Part shown: positions 45,118 to 54,044 of the stretch, one piece after another
How the letters are laid out: every line of letters begins with the position of its first letter
How positions within the stretch are numbered: position 1 is the first letter of the stretch
From: UBA4742 sp963734965
Lineage (GTDB): Bacteria; Actinomycetota; Acidimicrobiia; Acidimicrobiales; Acidimicrobilacustridaceae
DNA: 64,000 bases
NCBI GenBank assembly: GCA_963734965.1
Contig: CAVTJK010000003.1
Coordinates: 2,046,001 to 2,110,000, forward strand
Reading direction: 5' to 3'
Notes under the pieces: model-generated
Database searches by the model: none
Told to the model about the DNA's origin: nothing
Seen by the model: the letters and a program-made list of their open reading frames with translations, nothing else
Position numbers and translations under genes: made by a program

Positions 45118-45947
45118 ACTTCCAACGCATGGGCACCGTGATGCGCACCGATCTGCGCCAGCTGTGGCAGTCCAAGGACTTCTGGATCCCGATGGGCCTG
45201 CTCGGCCTGATCTTCTTCGTCGTCGTACCGGCGATCCTGCTGTCGATCATCGACAACGTCGGCAACATCGGCGCCGTCCGCCAGGTGTCCCAAGCGCTGC
45301 AGCTGCTGCCGAAGGCGGCCCAGCGCAGCGTCCCGCAGCACGCGTCGGCCGGTACCAAGGTGTCCTACGTGCTGGCCGTGTACCTGCTCGCCCCGATCGC
45401 GGTCATCGTGCCCCTGACCATCTCGACCGCCGTCGGCTCGAGCTCGATCGTCGGCGAGCGCGAGCGGGGCACCGGCGAGTTCCTGGCCCACTCCCCCGCC
45501 GGCGTCCGTGAGATCTACCTGGGCAAGCTCGTCGCCAGCCTCATCCCGGGCTACCTCACGACGGTCATCGGCTTCGGCCTCTACTCGCTGATGGTCAACT
45601 TGATCGTCGGCCCCGACGCCGGCGGCTGGTTCTTCCCGACGCCGTCGTGGTGGCTGCTGATCCTCTGGGTGCTGCCGCCCTTCCTGCTGATCGCCCTGTC
45701 GCTCGTGCTGCGCCTGTCGGCCCGCGTCAAGAGCACCGCCGCCGCGCAGCAGGCCGCCGGCCTGGTCACCTTCCCGCTGATCATCATCGCCTACGCCCAG
45801 TCGACGGGAGCACTGTTCGGCGGATCGGCCGTCTTCATCTCGGTGATCATGGGCGGCGTGGCGTGGACGGTCGGGCTGGTGCTGTTGGCCAGCGGCATGC
45901 GTTCGCTCACGCGGGCTCGCCTCCTGGGCGTGGCCAGCGAGGCGTAG
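45114..45947 (+). CDS. ABC-2 type exporter permease
   Basis: 277 residues from ATG 45114 (MNFQRMGTVMRTDLRQLW), with GAGG about ten bases upstream. Six hydrophobic segments are visible, e.g. MGLLGLIFFVVVPAILLSII, LLILWVLPPFLLIALSLVL and SVIMGGVAWTVGLVLLASGM. GSSSIVGERERGTGEFLAHSP is the cytoplasmic coupling segment typical of ABC-2 permeases (ERExGT). The substrate is unknown. Confidence 0.85.
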   Translation: MNFQRMGTVMRTDLRQLWQSKDFWIPMGLLGLIFFVVVPAILLSIIDNVGNIGAVRQVSQALQLLPKAAQRSVPQHASAGTKVSYVLAVYLLAPIAVIVPLTISTAVGSSSIVGERERGTGEFLAHSPAGVREIYLGKLVASLIPGYLTTVIGFGLYSLMVNLIVGPDAGGWFFPTPSWWLLILWVLPPFLLIALSLVLRLSARVKSTAAAQQAAGLVTFPLIIIAYAQSTGALFGGSAVFISVIMGGVAWTVGLVLLASGMRSLTRARLLGVASEA

Positions 45948-46027
45948 ACGATCCACCCGGCGCCACCTGTGAAGTGTGCGATCATCCTCGCTCGGGTGAT
46001 GCGGACAGAGATGTGCTGGGGAAGCCG

Positions 46028-47129
46028 GTGACCGAGAACTGGCGGCTTCGCCGCAATCCAGCGCTCGACGGCGTCCGCGCCGTTGCCGTTGCGCTGGTCA
46101 TCCTCGTGCACGGCTGGAGCAGCGCCGTGCCGGGCGGCACCATCGGCGTGTACGTGTTCTTCGCACTGTCCGGCTTCTTGATCACCGGCTTGCTGCTGGG
46201 CGAGGTGAGCGACACCGAGCACGTGTCGTTCGCCTACTTCTACGCCCGACGGGCGCTGCGACTGCTGCCCGCCATCTTCGCCCTCGTGTGCGTGGTGTAC
46301 CTCGTGGCCCATCTCACAGGAATCGACCTGAAGAGGATCGACACGTCGATCCCGGGCACGCTCTTCTACTACGCCAACTGGGTCAGCGCGAGCGGCGCAA
46401 GCCTCGGCATGCTGTCGCACACGTGGTCGCTCTCGATCGAAGAGCAGTTCTACCTGGTCTGGCCGCTCGTGTTCTGGCTGAGCTTCCGAAGGTGGGGCGC
46501 GCGGCGTCCTGGCCGCGGCGTTGATCGGCGCCGCCGCCTCCATCACGTCGCTTTGGATCCTCTTGGACCATCACGCCAACTACCTCCGACGGTTCAACGG
46601 CTTCGACACCAACGCCGTCGTCTTGCTGCTCGGGTGCGCTCTGGCCGCCGCCCTGCACCTCGGCTTGCGCCCCCCACGAACGGCCGCCATGCTCGCCGCG
46701 CTGGCCGGGGTCGTGTTCCTGGCCGCCACCGCGTTCAACGGGTCGGTTCGCCAGTGGACCGGGGCCGAGCCGTTCGGTCTGGCGCTGATCGGCGTGGCCG
46801 CGCTGACGATCATCTGCTTCGTCGACCGGTGGCCGGTGGGCTGGGCGGGCCGCACCCTGGCCCTACGACCGCTGGCCTACCTCGGCCGGATCTCCTACGG
46901 CATCTACCTGTGGCACTACCCCATCCTCATATTCGTCATCCGCAACCTGCACACCCGGGACTCGTTGTGGTCGGTCACGGTCCTGACCGCGCTCACGTTG
47001 CCCGTCGCCGCCGCGTCCTACTGGTTCGTCGAGGCTCCGTTCCTGCTCCTGCAGCGCCGCTTCAGGACGACCGTCACGCCCAGCGAGCCCGGCGCGCCAG
47101 CGGTCTCGGTCACCGGTGACCCGCAGTGA
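46028..47129 (+). CDS. Acyltransferase 3 (OafA/YrhL-like) membrane protein (frameshifted)
   Basis: Integral membrane O-acyltransferase, probably acting on a surface glycan. Signature features: NPALDGVRAVAVALVILVHG with the catalytic His, YVFFALSGFLITGLLL, FAYFYARRALRLLPA, and HTWSLSIEEQFYLVWPLVF. After one indel near 46496-46503 it continues as LIGAAASITSLWILL, then LAYLGRISYGIYLWHYPI. About ten membrane helices. It lacks the C-terminal SGNH domain of some homologues. GTG 46028 has GGGGAAG five bases upstream. Confidence 0.85.
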
Positions 47130-47308
47130 GCGAGCCGTACCAACGAGTCGCCTTCACGTTGTCGCGGCGCGACCGCATCCGGATCCTGATCGCCGTCGTC
47201 ATCCTGGGCGTGTTGGCGCTGGCCTGTGCCTTCGAAGGCGCGCTGCACTACCGCGTGACGACGCGTCCGCCTGCCGTCACGGGTCCAGCGCCTCGACCGC
47301 CGCGATGA
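47126..47308 (+). CDS. Small single-pass membrane protein
   Basis: 60 residues with a central helix (ILIAVVILGVLALACAF) after an Arg-rich N-terminus. GTG 47126 shares GTGA with the acyltransferase stop, so it could be co-translated. Its end overlaps the opposing peroxiredoxin gene by 32 bases. No family recognised; moderate chance that it is not expressed. Confidence 0.4.
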   Translation: MSEPYQRVAFTLSRRDRIRILIAVVILGVLALACAFEGALHYRVTTRPPAVTGPAPRPPR

Positions 47309-47750
47309 TCTCGTCGGTCGGGCGGAAGGTCCGGCCCGCCGTCGCCCGGTGGGCGTAGCGGATGATGCCCTCGCCGTCGACCACGAACAGCGAGCGGCGG
47401 TAGAACCCGAGCGGTCCCAGGATGGCGTAGGAGGTCGCGATGCTCTTGTCCTCGTCGGCCAGCAGCGGGAAGGCGAACCCGCCGTTGGCGGCGGCGAAGG
47501 TCTCGTGCTCGGCGACCGACTGAGGGCTCAACGCCAGCATCTGCGCGCCCAGATCGGCGAACTGGCTGATGTCGTGGCTGTAGGTCGTCAGCTGGACGGT
47601 GCACACGGGCGAGTGATCGGCGGGATAGAAGACGAGCACGACCGGGGTCCCCAGATGCTCGGCGAGCGTGTAGATCCGCCGTCCCGCGGCGGTCCCGTCG
47701 GTCCCCTGCGCCGCGAAGGGGGGCGCCGGGTCGCCCACTCCGAGAGTCAT
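47277..47750 (-). CDS. Peroxiredoxin (AhpC/TSA family), 1-Cys type
   Basis: Thiol peroxidase. 157 residues from ATG 47750: LGVGDPAPPF, VVLVFYPADHSPVCTVQLT with the peroxidatic Cys, and RRSLFVVDGEGIIRYAH. The usual Thr-x-x-Cys is present as SPVC. No second Cys exists anywhere, so it cannot form an intramolecular disulfide and needs an external thiol, as in the AhpE/1-Cys group. The frame open to 47882 is spurious because ATG 47750 lies 7 bases after TAGTGT. Confidence 0.9.
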   Translation of the reverse strand: MTLGVGDPAPPFAAQGTDGTAAGRRIYTLAEHLGTPVVLVFYPADHSPVCTVQLTTYSHDISQFADLGAQMLALSPQSVAEHETFAAANGGFAFPLLADEDKSIATSYAILGPLGFYRRSLFVVDGEGIIRYAHRATAGRTFRPTDEIIAAVEALDP

Positions 47751-47757
47751 CGTCGGG

Positions 47758-47763
47758 ACACTA
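47758..47763 (-). promoter_or_regulatory. Leaderless -10 (TAGTGT) of the peroxiredoxin gene
   Basis: TAGTGT lies 7 bases before the ATG on the minus strand, with no ribosome site. Confidence 0.5.
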
Positions 47764-47871
47764 CCGGCGCGGTTCTCCCCTGCCCATTTGGAGCGGGCGG
47801 TGCCCAGGGTGAGGCGCGGACCGTCTACCGTGTCGAGGTTCCGCGATGACCAGACCAACGGGGGAAGAGCC

Positions 47872-48402
47872 CTGAGCGACAATCCGAGCGACGAAGATCA
47901 GGCTGGATCGACCACGCCGACGCGACTCATCGATCAACCCTGGGTGACGACGGCCGCCATCGTGGCCGCCGTCGTGGTGGTGCTGGCCGTGGCGGCGCTG
48001 ATCGCGGTGGGAGTGGCCAGGAAGTCGAAGACGGCGGCGCCCAAAGCCCCCAAGGCGACCACCACGACCACGGCCAAGGCGACGGGCACGTCGGTGAAGC
48101 CGGCCAAGATCACGTGGACCCACACGGATCTGCAGGGCAACGTGATCGTCGTGTCGCGTGGCCCCTCCGGGTCGGCTGCGTTCATCAAGGCCAAGAACGG
48201 CACCCTGCTCCCCGCCGCCGTCGTGGCCATCGACGACGCCGGCACCGCCACGGACCCCTGCGCCGCGATCGACCACCTCTACCAGGGCTGGACCAAGTCC
48301 TCGGGGACGACTCAGGCCTCGAAGAACCGGGCCAGTGCCTACGCCGCGTACGCCCTCGAGAAGGGCAAGGCCCACAACTGCAGCTGGGCGGCGGCCGGGT
48401 GA
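47872..48402 (+). CDS. Membrane-anchored extracytoplasmic protein of unknown function
   Basis: About 176 residues: a short acidic cytoplasmic tail, one membrane helix (AAIVAAVVVVLAVAALIAVGV), a Thr/Lys/Ala linker, and a ~100-residue domain with two Cys (ATDPCAAIDHLYQGW and AHNCSWAAA). The best ribosome site (GGGGGAAG) precedes a CTG at 47872, possibly a miscalled ATG/GTG. GTG 47830 is in frame but lies within a TACCGT hexamer that may be the -10. Divergent from peroxiredoxin. Family not recognised. Confidence 0.6.
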   Translation: MSDNPSDEDQAGSTTPTRLIDQPWVTTAAIVAAVVVVLAVAALIAVGVARKSKTAAPKAPKATTTTTAKATGTSVKPAKITWTHTDLQGNVIVVSRGPSGSAAFIKAKNGTLLPAAVVAIDDAGTATDPCAAIDHLYQGWTKSSGTTQASKNRASAYAAYALEKGKAHNCSWAAAG

Positions 48403-48421
48403 CCGCCCGCCCGTCGACGTC

Positions 48422-49081
48422 GTGGATCCTGCCGATCTAGAGGAGATCGACGACGGGACCACGATCTGGCGCTTCGATCGAGCGTTTCTGACGTCGAACT
48501 GGAGCTGCATCTGGGGACAGGGCTGTCTCGGGATCTTGGACGAGCCGGCCGAACACCTCGGCCAGGGGTGCTGCTCGGTCGGCGCCGAACTGGCTGACGA
48601 GGACGAGTCACGGCTCATCAGCGCCATGGCGGCCATGCTCGATCCTGCTCGGTTCGAGCACCACGACGAGGCGGTGGCGGGGGGTGTCTTCGGCGACGAT
48701 CGAGCGGCCAGCACCCGCCTGGTCGACGGGGCCTGCATCTTCCTGAACCGGCCCGGTTTCGCGGGCGGCGCCGGATGCGCGCTGCACCTGGGCGCCCTCG
48801 ACGCCGGCGAATCGCCCATCGACTGGAAGCCCGCGGTGTGCTGGCAGCTGCCGATCAAGGTCGACTGGGAGCCGACCGACGACGGACGCGAGGTGGCGAC
48901 CGTCCGCCGCTGGTCGCGCCATGACTGGGGCGACGAAGGCGAGACCATGGCGTGGTGCTGCACCGAGGGCGACCGGGCCTACGTGGGCGATCGTCCGGTG
49001 ATCGACTCGCTGGGCGACGAGCTGGCCGAGCTCACCGGTTCGGCGGTCTACGTCGAGCTCCGCGGGCGCCTACACGACTGA
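48422..49081 (+). CDS. Conserved cysteine-rich actinobacterial protein, possibly metal-binding
   Basis: About 219 residues with many cysteines in clusters: SNWSCIWGQGCLGI, GQGCCSVG, GACIFLNRPGFAGGAGCALH, AVCWQLP and WCCTEG. The pattern suggests zinc or iron-sulfur binding, as in YkgJ/DUF3109-like proteins, but that is inference. The first visible start is GTG 48422. GTG 48399 overlaps the upstream stop as GTGA but is out of frame, so an indel near 48405-48415 is also possible. Likely in one operon with the preceding gene. Confidence 0.65.
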   Translation: MDPADLEEIDDGTTIWRFDRAFLTSNWSCIWGQGCLGILDEPAEHLGQGCCSVGAELADEDESRLISAMAAMLDPARFEHHDEAVAGGVFGDDRAASTRLVDGACIFLNRPGFAGGAGCALHLGALDAGESPIDWKPAVCWQLPIKVDWEPTDDGREVATVRRWSRHDWGDEGETMAWCCTEGDRAYVGDRPVIDSLGDELAELTGSAVYVELRGRLHD

Positions 49082-49108
49082 CCGAGGCGCTCTAGAGTGC
49101 GGGACCTC

Positions 49109-50188
49109 ATGATCGAGGAGTGGATCGCGGCCGGCATCTACGATCCCGCCGCAGCGGACGCCGCCGACCGGCTCGAGCTCCTGCACTACCTCGAGTCGAG
49201 GGACATCCCGCTCGACGAGATGGTGACCCGACAGGCCGCAGGCACGTTGACGCGCGCGGCGGTCGACGCGCTGCTGCGACCCGATCGGACCCTGTCCGTC
49301 GATGATGCCGCCGTTCGCAGTGGGCTGACGCCGGCGCAGATCCAGCGGGCCTGGCTGGCCTTCGGACTGCCGACCGCGTCGGCCGACAGCACGCACTTCG
49401 ACGCCGCCGAGGTGAGGCTCCTGGCGTCGCTGGCCAGGGGCGGCGAGCTGCTCGGCCCCGATGCCATCCTGCAGTTCGCCCGGGTGATGGGCCAGTCGCT
49501 GGCTCGACTGGCCGAAGCGGCGGTGTTCGGCTTCCTGGTCAACATCGAACAACCCATGATCGAACAAGGAGACGCGCCCGTCGTCCGGGCCCGTTCGTCG
49601 ACCGAGGCCCTCGAAGCACTCCTGCGGGTCCCCGACGTGTTCGCCCCGCTCTTCCGCCGCCACCTCGAGAGCGTCATCGAACGCCAGCGGGCCAGCCAGG
49701 GCACCGACGCCTTCGACGTGTTCCGGCTGGCCGTCGGGTTCCTCGATCTCGTCGGCTACACCGAGTGGACCGAATCGGTGCCCATGGCGGTGCAGGGCGC
49801 GGCGATGGCCGACTTCGAGCGCACGACCAGCGACGCCATCGCGGCGCGTGGCGGTCGGGTGGTCAAGAACATCGGCGATGCGGTGATGTTCGTCGTCACG
49901 GACCAGGCCGCGGCCTACGAGATCGCCCGTGAGCTCTGCGCGGCGGTGTCGGCCCACGACGTGTTGCCGGCCCTGCGGGGAGCGGTCGGCTACGGCGACC
50001 TGCTCGGGCGCGACGGCGACTACTTCGGGCCCATGGTCAACCTGGTCGCGCGGGCCGTCGCCGAGGCCCCCGCCGGCGGGGTCGTCGTCACTGAACCGGT
50101 CGAGGGCTTCACCTGCGTCGAGCTGGCGCCGGTGCAGCTGCGAGGCTTCGACGCCCCCACGATCCTCTACCAGCTCGACCTGCTCTGA
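49109..50188 (+). CDS. Class III adenylate/guanylate cyclase
   Basis: Makes a cyclic nucleotide, probably cAMP. ~359 residues. The first ~190 form a helical N-terminal regulatory region (DDAAVRSGLTPAQIQRAWLAFGLP resembles a helix-turn-helix). The cyclase domain follows: metal-binding Asp in AVGFLDLVGYTEW, adenine-type Lys and second Asp in VVKNIGDAVMFV, and the transition-state region YFGPMVNLVARAVAEAPAGGV. No membrane helix, so soluble. ATG 49109 is 10 bases after TAGAGT; GTG 49097 is in frame but falls inside that hexamer. Confidence 0.85.
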   Translation: MIEEWIAAGIYDPAAADAADRLELLHYLESRDIPLDEMVTRQAAGTLTRAAVDALLRPDRTLSVDDAAVRSGLTPAQIQRAWLAFGLPTASADSTHFDAAEVRLLASLARGGELLGPDAILQFARVMGQSLARLAEAAVFGFLVNIEQPMIEQGDAPVVRARSSTEALEALLRVPDVFAPLFRRHLESVIERQRASQGTDAFDVFRLAVGFLDLVGYTEWTESVPMAVQGAAMADFERTTSDAIAARGGRVVKNIGDAVMFVVTDQAAAYEIARELCAAVSAHDVLPALRGAVGYGDLLGRDGDYFGPMVNLVARAVAEAPAGGVVVTEPVEGFTCVELAPVQLRGFDAPTILYQLDLL

Positions 50189-50300
50189 CCGAACCGACCG
50201 AACCGACTTTTCCTGGCGGACTGTCGATCACGGTCCGCCCCGTTCGTCGTACGGGTTGGAGGGCGACCAGCGCCTCCTCTCACCCCACAAGGAGATCACC

Positions 50301-50597
50301 ATGGCCAAGTTCGTGTTCGCATACAAGGGTGGCTCGATGTCGACCACGCCCGCCGAGCAAGAGGCGGCCATGGCCGCTTGGGGCGGCTGGTTCGGCCAGC
50401 TCGGGTCGGCCGTCACCGACATGGGCAACCCGTTCGGCTCCTCGACCGCCGTCGGGGCCGACAAGGCCACCGCCGCGCTCACCGGCTACTCGGTCGTGAC
50501 CGCCGACAGCCTCGACGCCGCCTCCGTGCTGGCCAAGGACTGCCCGATCCTGGCCAACGGCGGCAACGTGGAGATCTACGAAGCCCTCGAGATGTAG
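50301..50597 (+). CDS. YCII-related (DGPF-type) domain protein
   Basis: 98 residues from ATG 50301, with AAGGAG upstream. The pattern FVFAYKGG, EAAMAAWGGWFGQLGSAVTDMGNPF, GYSVVTADSLDAASVLAKDCPIL and GGNVEIYEALEM is that of small ferredoxin-like YCII/DGPF-type proteins. The usual catalytic His/Asp pair of YciI is not seen. Function unknown. Convergent with yebC. Confidence 0.7.
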   Translation: MAKFVFAYKGGSMSTTPAEQEAAMAAWGGWFGQLGSAVTDMGNPFGSSTAVGADKATAALTGYSVVTADSLDAASVLAKDCPILANGGNVEIYEALEM

Positions 50598-50607
50598 GAC
50601 CCCTACA
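50593..50607. terminator. Small hairpin across two convergent stop codons
   Basis: TGTAGG-acc-CCTACA, 6-bp stem and 3-base loop, containing both the TAG of the YCII-type gene and the TAG of yebC. The stem is short and no T-run follows, so termination is only possible. Confidence 0.3.
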
Positions 50608-51352
50608 GCTCGATGCCGGCCATGACGTCGTCCGGGATGTCGAAGTTCGCGTAGACATCCTGGACGTCGTCGATGTCGTCGAGTGCGTCGATCACCCGCA
50701 GCACCGATTTGGCCGCCTCGGCCGTGTCGAGCGACACGACCGAAGTGGGCAGCATCGTCGTGTCCGACGAGTCGACCGGTATCCCGGCCTCGTCCAGAGC
50801 GGCCAGCACGGTGCTGATGTCGCCGGGGGCGGTGGTCACCCTCCAGGTGTCACCCTCGTCGGTGATGTCCTCGGCGCCGGCGTCGAGGGCGGCGAGCATC
50901 ACGTCGTCCTCGGCCACCGAATGGGGCACGGTGGCGATGCCCTTGCGCTCGAACTGCCAGGCGACCGAGCCGGGCTCGGCGATCGAGCCGCCGTTCTTCT
51001 TGAGGGCGGTGCGGATGTCCGAGCCGGTGCGGTTGCGGTTGTCCGTGAGCACGTCGATGAGCACGGCCACCCCGTGCGGCGCGTACCCCTCGTAGGTGAT
51101 CTGCTCGTAGATGATGCCTTCGAGATCGCCCGTGCCCCGCTTGATGGCCTTCTCGATCGTGTCGAGGGGCACCGACGCGCTCCGGGCCTTCTGGTACATG
51201 GTGCGCAGGGTCGGGTTCATGTCGATGTCGCCGCCCCCCTCGCGGGCCGCCACCTCGACCTGACGGATCAGCTTGGCGAACAACTTGCCCCGCGCCGCGT
51301 CGGCCGCCCCCTTCTTGTGCTTGATGGTGGCCCACTTGGAATGACCGGACAT
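50603..51352 (-). CDS. yebC: YebC/PmpR-family regulatory or translation protein
   Basis: 249 residues with the hallmark MSGHSKWATIKHKKGAADAARGK N-terminus in two parts, GGGDIDMNPTLR, YEGYAPHGVAVLIDVLTDNRNRT and KNGGSIAEPGSVAWQF. YebC proteins were annotated as transcription regulators; recent work on some members links them to proline-rich translation. It precedes ruvC in mycobacteria; here ~7 kb of other genes lies between. ATG 51352 has GAGAGG upstream. Confidence 0.93.
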   Translation of the reverse strand: MSGHSKWATIKHKKGAADAARGKLFAKLIRQVEVAAREGGGDIDMNPTLRTMYQKARSASVPLDTIEKAIKRGTGDLEGIIYEQITYEGYAPHGVAVLIDVLTDNRNRTGSDIRTALKKNGGSIAEPGSVAWQFERKGIATVPHSVAEDDVMLAALDAGAEDITDEGDTWRVTTAPGDISTVLAALDEAGIPVDSSDTTMLPTSVVSLDTAEAAKSVLRVIDALDDIDDVQDVYANFDIPDDVMAGIEL

Positions 51353-51367
51353 GCGTGCCTCTCTTCT

Positions 51368-51943
51368 CTACGTGGCGTCGACCGTACTCAGGAACAGCTC
51401 GTGCAGTCGACGGTCGCCCGACAGCTCGGGGTGGAACGACGACACCAGCAGGGGACCCTGCCGGCAGCAGACGGCTCGACCGTCGACGGTGGCCAGCACC
51501 TCCACCCCATCCCCTACCCGTTCGACGACCGGGGCGCGTATGAACACCGCGTGCAGCGGCGCATCGAGTCCGTCGACGTCCAGGTCGGTCTCGAACGAGT
51601 CGATCTGGCGGCCGAAGGCGTTGCGGCGCACGGCGATGTCGATGGCCCCGAAGCTGCGCTGGTCGGGCCGGCCGTCGATGATGTCGTCGGCCAGCAGGAT
51701 CATCCCGGCGCACGTGCCCAGGGCCGCCATCCCGTCGTCGAGTCGGCCGCGGATCGGGTCGAACAGGGCGGCCGCCTCGACCAGCTTCGAGATGGTGGTC
51801 GACTCGCCGCCGGGGATGATCAGCGCGTCGACCTCGTCGAGCTCAGCGGCCGTGCGCACCTCGGTGCTGGCCACACCCAGGTCGCGCAGCAGCTCTCGGT
51901 GGAGTTCGCTGGCTCCCTGGAGCGAAAGCACCCCGACGAGCAC
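51368..51943 (-). CDS. pdxT: Pyridoxal 5'-phosphate synthase glutaminase subunit
   Basis: Provides ammonia to PdxS. 191 residues: VLSLQGASELHRELL, IIPGGESTTISKL, the nucleophile Cys in LGTCAGMILLA, and the catalytic His/Glu in SSFHPELSGD. The start is GTG 51943. It follows pdxS by 48 bases. Confidence 0.93.
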   Translation of the reverse strand: MLVGVLSLQGASELHRELLRDLGVASTEVRTAAELDEVDALIIPGGESTTISKLVEAAALFDPIRGRLDDGMAALGTCAGMILLADDIIDGRPDQRSFGAIDIAVRRNAFGRQIDSFETDLDVDGLDAPLHAVFIRAPVVERVGDGVEVLATVDGRAVCCRQGPLLVSSFHPELSGDRRLHELFLSTVDAT

Positions 51944-51991
51944 CTGGGGGCTCGCTCGGCTTCGACGATGCGGACGCTGCCATGGTCGCGA

Positions 51992-52894
51992 CTACCAGCC
52001 GCGCTCGGCCAGCTTGGTGTCGAGCGAGCCGATCTCGAGTCCCGGCATGGCCGGCCCGAGGCCGCGGCTGACCTTGGCCACGATCTCGGCATCGCGGAAG
52101 TGGGTGGTCGCCTCGACGATGGCCTTGGCCCGGCCCGCGGGGTCGTCGCTCTTGAAGATCCCGGAGCCCACGAACACGGCCTCGGCCCCCAACTGCATGA
52201 CGAGCGACGCGTCGGCTGGCGTGGCGATGCCGCCGGCGCAGAACATGGGGACGGGCAGCTTGCCGATCTCGGCCACCTCTTGCACCAGCGGCAAGGGCGC
52301 CTGCAGGCGCTTGGCCCAATCGAACAGCTCGGCCTGATCGGCGGTCGTGATCTTGCGGATGTCGCCGATGATCGAGCGCAGGTGCCGGACGGCTTCGACG
52401 ATGTTGCCGGTGCCAGCCTCGCCCTTGGAGCGGATCATGCAGGCGCCCTCGGAGATGCGCCGCAGGGCCTCACCCAGGTTGGTCGCCCCGCACACGAAGG
52501 GCACCGTGAAGGCCCACTTGTCGATGTGGTGGCTCTCGTCGGCCGGCGTGAGCACCTCGCTCTCGTCGACGTAGTCGACGCCCAGGGCCTGGAGGATCTG
52601 GGCCTCGGCGAAGTGCCCGATGCGGGCCTTGGCCATGACGGGGATGCTCACCGCCGCCTTGATGCCCTCGATCATCTCGGGATCGCTCATGCGGGCCACC
52701 CCGCCGTCGCGCCGGATGTCGGCCGGGACCCGCTCGAGGGCCATCACCGCCGTGGCCCCCGCGTCCTCGGCGATCTTGGCCTCGTCGGGGCGCACCACGT
52801 CCATGATGACGCCGCCCTTGAGCATCTCGGCCAAGCCCCGCTTGACCAGTTGGGTCCCGGTCTGGCGAGGTGCAGATGTCGATGAATCAGCCAT
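51992..52894 (-). CDS. pdxS: Pyridoxal 5'-phosphate synthase PdxS
   Basis: Builds PLP from ribose 5-phosphate, glyceraldehyde 3-phosphate and ammonia. 300 residues: VKRGLAEMLKGGVIMDVV with catalytic residues, ALERVPADIRRDGGVARMSDP, IRSKGEAGTGNIVEAVRH with the second Lys, and FCAGGIATPADASLVMQLGAEAVFVGSGIFKS in two parts. ATG 52894 lies 7 bases after TAGACT, fitting a leaderless pdxS-pdxT transcript. Confidence 0.96.
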   Translation of the reverse strand: MADSSTSAPRQTGTQLVKRGLAEMLKGGVIMDVVRPDEAKIAEDAGATAVMALERVPADIRRDGGVARMSDPEMIEGIKAAVSIPVMAKARIGHFAEAQILQALGVDYVDESEVLTPADESHHIDKWAFTVPFVCGATNLGEALRRISEGACMIRSKGEAGTGNIVEAVRHLRSIIGDIRKITTADQAELFDWAKRLQAPLPLVQEVAEIGKLPVPMFCAGGIATPADASLVMQLGAEAVFVGSGIFKSDDPAGRAKAIVEATTHFRDAEIVAKVSRGLGPAMPGLEIGSLDTKLAERGW

Positions 52895-52901
52895 GGCCCT
52901 C

Positions 52902-52907
52902 AGTCTA
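52902..52907 (-). promoter_or_regulatory. Leaderless -10 (TAGACT) of pdxST
   Basis: TAGACT lies 7 bases before the pdxS ATG on the minus strand. The spacer contains GAGGG, but it is too close to the start to act as a normal ribosome site. Confidence 0.5.
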
Positions 52908-52952
52908 GGGGGGCTACCGGGGCGCCCCGGTAGCCAGATTCGCTCCGCTCCC

Positions 52953-54031
52953 CTAGCGGACGGTCACGGCCGACCCGACCTCGGGGAGCGCCACCCACGT
53001 TCGGCCCGGGGCAGCGCGAAGGGCGCGCCTCCTGTCGCGAACACGAACGGGCTGGTGTTGGCGGCGCGGCTCCAGGTGATCGGGATCTGATGACCCTGGG
53101 TGAACACCAGCCCCGTCCCCTGCCCCACCGTCAAGGCCTGGGGCGACTTCGGGTCAGCGATCGAGGTCGCGTAGGGAACGAACAGCACCACCACGTTGGG
53201 CGGCGAGACCTGCACGCCGCTCGGGTCGAGGGTGGCGCTGTGGGCCAGGTCGTGCAGCTGGTCGATCTGGGTTCGGTCCCAGCCGTGGTGGGGGCCGTTC
53301 CAGGTGTAGTCCGCCACGACGCCGCTGCCGAAGTTGATGGTCACACCCGTGGCGGGGGTGGCCGTGGGTGCCAAGGGCTGGCCGACGGTCCCGATGGGGA
53401 GCATGGCCTGGGGTGGGGTGGTGGATCCCCCGCCGAACTTCGAGAGCAGCAACGGCACGTTGACGAAGAGGTTGTGCGGCGCCTCGCGGCTGTCGTCGCG
53501 CCAGTACTGCGGTGGGTTGGCGCCTCGTCCGGCATCGACCAGCAGACCCTGGCGGGCCGCCGCCCCCACCTGCATCGTGACGGTCGGGTTGGCGCCCGAC
53601 CACGCCAGGAGAGGTCGACCCAGTCCGGCCAGCAGGTCGATGTCGCTCGAGCGGGCCGACCGCACCGGGCCGACGGTGGTCGGCAGGTCCGATCCGAACA
53701 CGAGGGCGTACCGGGTGATCCCTTCGACCAGCAGCTCATAGACGATGTCGGCCTGGTTGATGCCGGCCTGGGGTCGGGCCCAGGGGCTGTTGTCCATCTT
53801 GACGACCACGGCCGGGTGCTGGGCCGCGGACGGATCGGCCATGGGCAGGCCCGTGAGCGGGTACGGCGGGCCGGTGACCACCGTCGTCGACGTCGTCGAT
53901 GTGGTCGACGCCGAGGTGACGTGGACGGCGGCGATCGACTTCGATCCGATCTTCGACCCGCAGGCCGTCGCCAGGACCGTGGCCACGACCATCGCCCCCA
54001 GCCAACGCCCGGCTGTCCGGCGATGGAACAT
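52953..54031 (-). CDS. DUF3048-family lipoprotein (C-terminal frameshift)
   Basis: Extracytoplasmic lipoprotein of unknown function, related to YerB. Signal with lipobox TVLATAC, a Ser/Thr-rich linker, then YPLTGLPMADPSAAQHPAVVVKMDNSP, GINQADIVYELLVEGITRYALVF, VGPVRSARSSDIDLLAG and YTWNGPHHGWDRTQ. Removing one base near 53008-53012 lets the family C-terminus (GRTWVALPEVGSAVTVR, stop at 52953) follow. ATG 54031, 7 bases after TAGGGT, is preferred to the GTG at 54040. Confidence 0.85.
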
Positions 54032-54038
54032 GGGCGTC

Positions 54039-54044
54039 ACCCTA
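54039..54044 (-). promoter_or_regulatory. Leaderless -10 (TAGGGT) of the DUF3048 gene
   Basis: TAGGGT, then 7 bases, then ATG 54031 on the minus strand. The first three bases also form the stop codon of the upstream small gene. Confidence 0.5.
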
